A stretch of 27,403 nt of DNA. Source: Paraglomus occultum (lineage: Eukaryota; Glomeromycota; Glomeromycetes; Paraglomerales; Paraglomeraceae). A model generated the notes under the pieces. It saw only the letters and a program-made list of their open reading frames with translations, made no database searches and was not told the DNA's origin. The stretch spans positions 1 to 27,403 of the forward strand of contig CAJVPJ010000354.1 in assembly GCA_910592205.1 (NCBI GenBank). The letters are read 5' to 3'. Position numbers and translations under genes: made by a program. This document shows positions 20,790-27,403 of the stretch, piece after piece; within the stretch, counting starts at the first letter, position 1; each line of letters opens with the position of its first letter.

Positions 20790-20942
20790 ATGGAACCAAA
20801 GAGGTACAACACTATTGGAAGCACCCTAAAGAAGCTCAAGGAGAGAAAATTGCGCCTTATGCTTTTAAGATTAATGATACCCAAACTCTCTAGAATTATT
20901 ATCAAGAGGGACGGAAAATCATTACTACTAAATGAGCAATAA
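20790..20942 (+). CDS. Small basic open frame, 50 aa, doubtful
   Basis: ATG at 20790 to TAA at 20940-20942. Starts MEPKRYNTIGSTLKKLKERK and ends KRDGKSLLLNEQ. It is strongly Lys/Arg/Leu rich, as a helix-forming basic peptide would be. The same DNA is open for 35 codons in another plus frame (YGTKEVQHYWKHPKEAQGEK), so the real frame is uncertain. The local sequence is less AT-rich than its flanks, which suggests coding origin, perhaps a gene fragment. Family not recognised. Confidence 0.25.
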   Translation: MEPKRYNTIGSTLKKLKERKLRLMLLRLMIPKLSRIIIKRDGKSLLLNEQ

Positions 20943-22624
20943 CACCAACACCAATACAATACATGATAAACCAAGAAAATAATAAAACTTTGAAGAAACA
21001 TAATAATAGTGAAATAAATTTGATCGAGTAACCGTCACCTATGATTGCCACTTTATTTGAACTGCAGCTTTATAACGATAGTAGATTTAAATGTGTTATT
21101 ATTTTTTCAAAATTACTACCACTTACATAATAAATACGAGCAATACAGATTTTTCTATTAATCGGCCAGTCTAAATTGCTCTAAATTGCTTCGTGATAAG
21201 CACACGATTTTGCCGATCAATCAGTCAAACCTACGCAAATCTTTTTTCCTCAAAGATCGCTATTGTACATATTATGAAGATGATTGGTTATACTATTGAC
21301 ATATTTAGATTCGTTACCCCTCTGAAAATAGCAGTATGGTAATAAAACTCTTGGCAAAATTGCAATTGTTTCAAACCGTACCTACCACAGGTATGAAAAT
21401 TTCCCCCGGCCATATTTACTAATTAAGTCACAAAAATTTTCGAAAAGACTACGATAAATTTTGTTTCACTGTCGCTGTCCGATGAAGTGGGAGTACACAT
21501 GAATTTTCATATGTATAGCATATTTCATTGCCTTTTAAATACAACGGTCTGTTTATGATCGACAGTTGTGAAACACGTGGATTTACAGTCCCCGGAAAAA
21601 ATAATGGCGGTGCTTATCAATACAATTTTTTACAAAGATTAATTTTCTTAGTAAAAAATATACTTGGCACATAGCTTACAGTCATTTATAACTGGTTTTA
21701 TTTGCTAAAATTTAAAATTAAAAATTTATTCTAAACTTTGTTGAAGTATAATAAATCAATATCACGCATCAACTTTTTTAAAACATAAGCTGGATGCTTA
21801 AAACAGCTTAAAACAAACTTTTGCAACCGTTTACTCTACAAGATTTACTTTAACAGGGCATCATACAATTTTTTTACGTTATCATAATTATGTCTTGGTT
21901 TTTTGTATTCTGTGCATGTTTCTCTCTCTTTTTTTTAACTGCACCTTCTTCGTTAATAACTCAAATTTACTTGTAACAATAATGATGATAATGCCTAACT
22001 AATATCGTTTTTCAAAGACCGATAAGAAATTTCATTACTTAAAACAGTCAAATAACGATGTAAAATTGTTATTTCTATTAGTATATTGACTACGTTTTTA
22101 TCATAAACAACCTCAGCAGGCGGGTTGGAAGGTAAGTCAAATCATACCTGTAGGCTGTCTAAAGCGGACTTGACACTTATAGTAGGATAAATAGCTAGTT
22201 ATCGTAAATTTCATATTCTTTGTGCTCATTCTCCATATTAATAACTGTTGGAGCTGAAGCTTGCAGTCGGCTGTTGCTTCCTGACATGAGGTACCTGCAT
22301 TACGTTTTTTCTTTATCTTATGATATGACTAAGTAGTTAGCCGTGCAGGCATGTCTTCAACCTTGAATACTGCAAGTTTTCGATTACATGAAAACCATGC
22401 CTCAAGACACTAACAGCACCAACAAGTTGGTCAGGTAAGATAGTAGACTAGACAACGTCTTGAATGTACGTTGCAGTAAGTACGGTATAAATTAGATCAC
22501 ATACACTTTTCTGAACGATAAACGTCATCTCGTACACACGCCCCACAGATCAAATCATTCAAGTGCCATGTTTTCCAAACAACCGTAACCCGCGCACGAA
22601 GCTGGCTACGAAAGATCGGCACCT
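20943..22624. other. Non-coding spacer left of the TIR element
   Basis: AT-rich. No gene called. A minus-strand frame of about 60 codons lies near 22150-22330 (KKKRNAGTSCQEATADCKLQ) without a start in a good position. Near 22500-22550 is a stretch (ACGATAAACG.., GTACACACGCCCCACAGAT) that recurs imperfectly near 25790-25828. Confidence 0.35.
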
Positions 22625-22643
22625 TAAAATCTACTATTCAATC
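22625..22643 (+). repeat. Left copy of a 19-bp target-site duplication
   Basis: TAAAATCTACTATTCAATC directly abuts the left terminal inverted repeat. An identical direct copy abuts the right one at 24556-24574. Bases outside the two copies do not match. Confidence 0.85.
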
Positions 22644-22811
22644 AACTCACACAGCGGCCCCCCAAATTTCCTCGAAAATCCTGCGATGTGATTGGCCCTG
22701 ATTTCTTCGAAAAAATTGATTGGCTCGCTACAAACATGCACATATAAGGATTAATCTAGAGTAACGCTAGCCGCTCCAATCCTAATTTCATGACCGGAAT
22801 TGAGAAATTAA
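22644..22811 (+). repeat. Left terminal inverted repeat, 168 bp
   Basis: Pairs with 24388-24555 at about 98% identity. Contains CGGCCCCCCAAATTTCC, GGCTCGCTACAAACATGC and CTAGCCGCTCCAATCC, which recur reversed on the right. Confidence 0.92.
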
Positions 22812-23247
22812 AAGTGTTACACTTGACGTAACTTGGAAAATTTTTGCTCTAAGAAGCGTACGGTCTACTATTAACATGCAACTGAAATTGCATCTCAAAC
22901 TCCAAACTACAAGTGGGTAATACGTATATATGCCGTTGGCTTACGGTGTTAATAACACGTTAAACAACATGTACTCATCTCTGCAAAGCAACTTTGGCTC
23001 TTTTTCGTTTACATGCACCTTAATGATGAGGACTAAGCAATATGTTTCTGTGTTAAATCACTTTTTACCATTTTGTGAGCGTCAAAATGAATACATTATT
23101 GTACTAATTGATCTATGAACTACTATTTAGACGCTTTGAGATACAAGATATCCCATTCCGTTGAATCATTATGAGGTTAAGAGTTTAATAGTCGACTACT
23201 GGACCATAGCAAAGCGTTGCATTATCATCAATGAGAAGACTGTCAAT

Positions 23248-23600
23248 TCTAACAAATATTCTATCGCAATATAGAAATAACGTTATCGAATGAAGATGAA
23301 GATTGCGTATATAAGTGATGTTCAGATAAAGGTACAATTTGCGTATAGCATACAGTAAAATACGCATTCTTTTTCGACTTCTAACAAATATTCTATCACT
23401 ATATAGAAATAACGTTATCGAATGAAGATGAAGATTGCGTATATTAGTGATGTTCAGATAAAGATACAATTTGCGTATAGCTACAACAATTATTAAATAA
23501 AACAACCTTTTCTCTTCTGACTTCTAACAAATATTCTATGGATAACGTTACAGAATGAAGATGAATATTGCTTATTTAAGTGATAATTGATAAAGATAGC
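23248..23600. repeat. Tandem repeat of about 132-143 bp, two good and one decayed copy
   Basis: Units begin TCTAACAAATATTCTATC at 23248, 23380 and 23523. Copies 1 and 2 are nearly identical over their first 100 bp (AACGTTATCGAATGAAGATG, then AGTGATGTTCAGATAAAG). The third lacks part of the start and is diverged. The minus-strand open frame at 23185-23505 with repeated IRKLYLYLNIT is a by-product of this repeat, not a gene. Confidence 0.85.
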
Positions 23601-23669
23601 TACATTAATAGGTACAAATAAGACAAAATTTTCTTTGTGACTATGAAAGTTATAATAAAGTGGCAGTAA

Positions 23670-24133
23670 TACGCTGTCGAATGTTTGTTCATTTACGCGC
23701 GCAAATGTATTCCACGAGAAGTCCTTGTTCAGAAAATAGACAAATCATCACGACAATTATTATACAGTGACTTCACCCGACGTACTGTGTATCCTTTCTG
23801 GTCCTTTAAATGGCAGCCTGAAATTAATGCACATTACGTTGTACCAGAAAGTGTCCTCTAATTGAAGCCACAGAACGTTTGAATAGCGAAGATGAAGAGC
23901 CTACTCTTTCACGAGAAGATTTTCGAAAGGAGCTTGCATATTATGAATCATTTATCAGTCACATACGTGAAGAATATGCTGCAGGAAATTATAAGCATGT
24001 AAAAGCATTACTTCGAGGTACAAAACGTACACGTTCAATTATGGAGGATGTAGAGAAAGAGCGTAAAAAAAGAAAAAGACAACCAATGTGGAAAAATTCG
24101 AAACCGCATACTCCATTTTTACCGCAAAAATAA
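23670..24133 (+). pseudogene. Unrecognised coding segment carried inside the TIR element, one frameshift
   Basis: Seen: an open frame at 23670-23861 reads YAVECLFIYARKCIPREVLV, then SSRQLLYSDFTRRTVYPFWS, and WQPEINAHYVVPES, to a TAA at 23859-23861. Shifting by one base near 23847-23861 continues as PLIEATERLNSEDEEPTLSR, then RKELAYYESFISHIREEYAA, to a basic tail (KERKKRKRQ, HTPFLPQK) and TAA at 24131-24133. Together about 150 codons; no ATG near the left end, and an upstream exon is possible. The composition is strongly protein-like: an acidic stretch, then a helical segment, then a nuclear-signal-like basic run. No DDE or other catalytic motif is recognised. It could be captured host sequence or a remnant of a transposon protein. 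The frameshift indicates it is not functional as it stands. Confidence 0.5.
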
Positions 24134-24387
24134 CTGTTTGTATTGCATAATAATAATATAATTTTATTTTTTTCTATATAATGGATAGTTTCTTATCATT
24201 ATCAATAAAAGTTGCCGCAAAAGCGTTTAGTGCCAACGCTCATAGTGCACAAAGCAAATAATTAGATATTAATAATATATATACCGTTCTTCAATGGTTG
24301 TGTAGTTGAACGAGTAATCTGTCTACTTTTTATTAGTTGCACATATAAGTATATGCCAGTTTTCAATGTTTGCTTGTGATTTTGATG

Positions 24388-24555
24388 TTAATTTCTCAAT
24401 TCCGGTCATGAAATTAGGATTGGAGCGGCTAGCGTTACTCTAGATTATCCTTATATGTGCATGTTTGTAGCGAGCCAATCAATTTTTTCGAAGAAATCAG
24501 GGCCAATCACATCGCAGAATTTTCGAGGAAATTTGGGGGGGCCGCTGTGTGAGTT
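24388..24555 (-). repeat. Right terminal inverted repeat, 168 bp
   Basis: Reverse complement of 22644-22811 with one substitution and two single-base indels. Ends GCTGTGTGAGTT, immediately followed by the right 19-bp duplication. Confidence 0.92.
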
Positions 24556-24574
24556 TAAAATCTACTATTCAATC
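24556..24574 (+). repeat. Right copy of the 19-bp target-site duplication
   Basis: TAAAATCTACTATTCAATC, identical to 22625-22643 and in the same orientation, directly after the right inverted repeat. Confidence 0.85.
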
Positions 24575-26637
24575 CAATATCACTACTTTTGCAGTGCAAA
24601 CCAGTTCATATGTTTCCGACCTCGATTTTTTTCACAATAGAAAAAAATGACAATTGCGTTTAACTTTATCGACAAAATTGACAAATATAGCATCGATAAA
24701 GCTAAACTTACCTTCACATAACGTATCATTACACCACACCAATACAATCAATATACTATATTTTTCACAACTCATCTTAAGTTTAATTTGCCATTTTCGA
24801 TAAAAAATTTTGCGCATATAGATATATTTGAATACAATAATCCATACTATGCTTATTTTATTTTCAAGTAAATGATCAAAATTATATCCTGCATCTCATT
24901 TCTAACAAATATAATATTGTGCACAATACTTAGCCGTATTAATCAAAGCAACAAACATGTTCGCGATATCGTTACATTATATTTATTCACACGCACATAT
25001 TATGTTATACCGCTAATGCATCATATTCATATACACCGTCAAATATACTGTACGTTTACGGTAATTTCTCATGTAGACTGTATACCTTTATGAACTCTCA
25101 CACGCATCTCTATTCTCAATCTCCCCAACCTAGATATTCTTAGCGATTTCATTAAATGATCAACATTCCTATACGTTTAGACTAATTCAGATAGGTAAAA
25201 TTTTTAACCATATTCAAATTAATGCCCTCGTGCAGTCTGACAATAGATACATATAAAACACGTGATACGCTAAATGAAATATCAGTCGGTAAATACACGT
25301 ATATTTGATCGTCATCGTGTTACGCAACATTTTAGTACTACATTTTTAGTGACATCATCCCATCTTGACGCAGCTAATAATGTCGTTATATTGAAATTAT
25401 TATTAAATATTAAACCTGCACTTCACCTGAAAATCTTTTTTACTCAACTCACAATCATCCCATTTCGATACAGATGTCTCATAGTCTCTAACATATTTCC
25501 AAATTCAAGACACAACAACAACAGCGACAACGACAACAACAATTACATAAGACTATATGGGGAGCGGGCTTACTCCATCCCCAAGTGCTAAAAAACTGTG
25601 GATTTGATAACCAGAAGTTTACCGGATTTGCGACCAGGTTCTAATGTACATTGCGTTAAGTTTATCTGCATGATATAAATAAGTAGTTTCAGTATTGAAT
25701 ACTATAATTTCTCAAAACTTTCTCAAGACACCATTAGTTTAGAAGACAAGAAATTTCTAATAGTGCGTTCCAATATATAAACTTTACGTAAACGATAATG
25801 TTATTATTGTACACACGTCCCACAGATATTCCCCGTTGCTACTCAATCAAATACGTGACAATATTATAATTACTACTTTGATTCCCTTTCTATAGTAGAA
25901 AAAAGGTAACTATGTATATGTGCAAATGTATCAAAAGGAATTGCAAATATATTACCAACAATTACCTTTGTATAACACCAAATACCATATATTCTTCATT
26001 CTCAATATAATAAATGATAAACTTTAACAAGTATAATATTTGTGCACACGTTTAAACAAAACAACCTTCTTGCAACGTTATTACGCTACTACAAACATAG
26101 CAAGTCATGATAATCTGAACTTTTTAAGCTACATACTGTATACATATTACATTTCACTAATAATTAATCCTTAATAATTATTCACATACTCATACTGTCA
26201 TAACATAAACATTAGTGCATCTAAACCATCGACCTTCTACTCTGAGAGAAAGACATACAACTACTAGACATATGGCGAAAGTGAGCCTAAATTCTAAATA
26301 AAATCAATATATTTCCATTGTAACAATCAGGCAACGCCTGAGGCTATCACACATCCGCTTGACATTTTTTGCTATAAATATTTTCAATATTGTCACGTAA
26401 GTACGTCATTCAACATTAGCTATGGAACAGTATCGTTTACGTGTAGTAAATTGAAAGGAATTAAACCACGAAAATTAAATGCCAATAAATTGCCTTAATA
26501 GCCAAAAAACAGCTCACATAATTAGTACATCATATATCATAGCCGTAATGGCTATTTTCTATCTAATCAATTATTAGTATTCCGCGGTCACAACCTAGTA
26601 CACAAACAAAACAAATAGATCAAAGGTAGACTTGATC
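24575..26637. other. Non-coding spacer with a small CAA-type microsatellite
   Basis: AT-rich. The 105-codon open frame at 25274-25591 starts with ATG but has no recognisable domain, and its end runs through an impure (CAA)n microsatellite at about 25511-25544 that encodes Asn/Asp runs; I do not call it. A repeat of the motif near 22500-22550 lies at about 25785-25828. No RNA gene recognised. Confidence 0.4.
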
Positions 26638-26643
26638 TTTATT
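26638..26643 (-). terminator. Possible polyadenylation signal for the right-edge TLDc gene
   Basis: AATAAA on the minus strand (TTTATT on the plus), about 142 nt past the stop codon at 26785. Similar spacing to the left TLDc gene's signal. Confidence 0.3.
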
Positions 26644-26784
26644 TTTCACCGTCATTTCGCCTATTCTTATGCTTTTGCGTGAAATAAATAAATACGATTT
26701 TATAATCAAATTCTTCATCACATGACTATGAAAATATGACACCCCCAAATAAGTATAATAATAAGGCAATCGATGTTAAACAAA

Positions 26785-27403
26785 TCAAGTTGTTTCAACA
26801 TTTGAGACTAAAAACACCTCCCAATCAATCCAGTCAAAACTGTCTGATGAAGATCTTATTGGTAACTGATAGAATGCTTGAATTGCATAAGGTTTATGAG
26901 TATAATTGTCATAACTACCAAAAAATAAGTCATTCCCAAAACCAAAAAACCAATAATTATATTCATTTATGGCATATGAATTATTATCAACAAAACTTGC
27001 TATACTCTCACTTATGTTGTTATTCAATGCAAATATAAAACTTTCTGTAGTAGAACGATAACAGCTTTGGCAACGCCATGCAAGTGGATTATATCCACCA
27101 AGTATTTCTTCAGTTCCTGACACTTTCCCAATGGCAACTGTTGGCCCTTTATTGCAACAGAGCTCTTTAAGTTTTGCAAATTGATTACCATCTCTACTTT
27201 GCCTATAAAGCAGAGTAAATTTATAGACTTTATTATTTATATTCTCCATAGATGTCTCTTGACTATTTTGCTGTCGTTTCGTTGCTTCTGCAATTTTTGA
27301 CAAGATCCATCCAGCTTGCTGTTTGTTAATAATACTTGAATCTATATCACACCCTTGTCCTCTCCTTGGTGGTAACATGCAAGTATTTAGCCTGCAATGT
27401 TTA
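26785..27403 (-). CDS. TLDc domain protein, C-terminal part, continues off the right edge
   Basis: Seen: an unbroken minus-strand frame enters at the window edge and ends with TGA at 26787-26785 (205 codons visible). It includes SSIINKQQAGWILSKIAEAT (the linker also present in the 1177-2729 gene as SLIINKQQAQWISSKIVES). The full TLDc domain follows: VYKFTLLYRQSRDGN, CCNKGPTVAIGKVSGTEEIL, GGYNPLAWRC, ESFIFALNN and DSFDWIDWEVFLVSN. The ATG at 27378 is internal, because the frame stays open to the edge; a BTB-BACK part is expected to the right, outside the window. No lesion is visible, so of the three TLDc copies this is the only one without damage here. Function inferred from family only: TLDc with BTB-BACK, likely a ubiquitin-adaptor or stress-related protein. 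Confidence 0.9.
   Translation of the reverse strand, partial: KHCRLNTCMLPPRRGQGCDIDSSIINKQQAGWILSKIAEATKRQQNSQETSMENINNKVYKFTLLYRQSRDGNQFAKLKELCCNKGPTVAIGKVSGTEEILGGYNPLAWRCQSCYRSTTESFIFALNNNISESIASFVDNNSYAINEYNYWFFGFGNDLFFGSYDNYTHKPYAIQAFYQLPIRSSSDSFDWIDWEVFLVSNVETT

Larger units (their letters stand above)
22644..24555. mobile_element. Complete 1,912-bp element with 168-bp terminal inverted repeats
   Basis: Seen: left arm 22644-22811 and right arm 24388-24555 are reverse complements over 168 bp. The only differences are one substitution (AATCCTG/AATTCTG) and two single-base indels: a run of six C against seven G, and GGATTAATC against GGATAATC. The termini read AACTCACACAGCGG..., perfect to the last base. 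An exact 19-bp direct repeat flanks both sides. The interior has a tandem repeat (23248-23600) and a frameshifted coding segment (23670-24133); no transposase motif is seen. Inferred: a recent, non-autonomous insertion, since the arms and duplication are nearly undamaged. A 19-bp duplication does not fit the TIR superfamilies I know (2-11 bp). Transcription through both arms would give a long hairpin RNA. Confidence 0.9.

Noticed and set aside
23185-23505. Minus-strand 106-codon frame with repeated IRKLYLYLNIT blocks
   Set aside because: It is the translation of the 132-bp tandem repeat; the unit is only diverged DNA with no independent coding signal.
25274-25591. 105-codon ATG frame on the plus strand
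   Set aside because: No domain, AT-driven composition, and its end is a CAA-type microsatellite.

Overview
The window reads as AT-rich nuclear DNA of a fungus, most likely an arbuscular mycorrhizal fungus (Glomeromycotina). The reasons are: three loci of the BTB-BACK-TLDc type, a family greatly expanded in those fungi; short introns of about 65-110 nt with GT-AG ends; long AT-rich spacers; and many decayed DNA transposons and MITEs. No bacterial gene order, operon or ribosome binding site is visible, and I found no tRNA or rRNA gene. The species assignment is inference from family content, not a database result.

Layout. 1-98 is a small degenerate repeat. 1177-2729 (+) is a two-exon BTB-BACK-TLDc gene with one single-base frameshift in the BTB part. 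4416-5060 (-) holds coding-like sequence of an unknown protein, broken by a stop or by introns. 5181-5664 (+) and 5716-6464 (+) are two neighbouring multi-exon genes of unknown function; the second is rich in Cys, Pro and Tyr at its C-terminus. 7735-8181 (+) is a decayed stand-alone TLDc fragment. 8943-9770 (+) is a dead Tc1-type transposase. 10190-14081 is nearly gene-free and filled with small repeats: a palindrome cluster, a minisatellite, a GGAGT-type MITE, pogo-like MITE ends and a third inverted-repeat MITE.

15191-17154 (+) is the best-preserved gene: five exons, 552 aa by my reading, carrying a retroviral/Ginger-type integrase (HHCC zinc module plus integrase core). The second catalytic Asp is a Thr, yet the frame is intact across four introns, one of them GC-AG. 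It looks like a domesticated or catalytically dead integrase. 19256-19540 (-) and 20790-20942 (+) are short unrecognised coding-like stretches in otherwise empty DNA.

22644-24555 is a complete transposable element: 168-bp terminal inverted repeats about 98% identical, flanked by an exact 19-bp direct repeat. Inside are a three-copy tandem repeat and a coding segment of about 150 codons with one frameshift. The 19-bp duplication is far longer than I know for eukaryotic TIR transposons, so this is the best candidate for something undescribed. The right edge (26785-27403, -) is the TLDc end of a third family member, which is intact and runs off the window.

The genes do not form an obvious pathway. 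The pattern is a TLDc family expanding and decaying in a transposon-rich region. All intron models come from reading splice signals and frames by eye.
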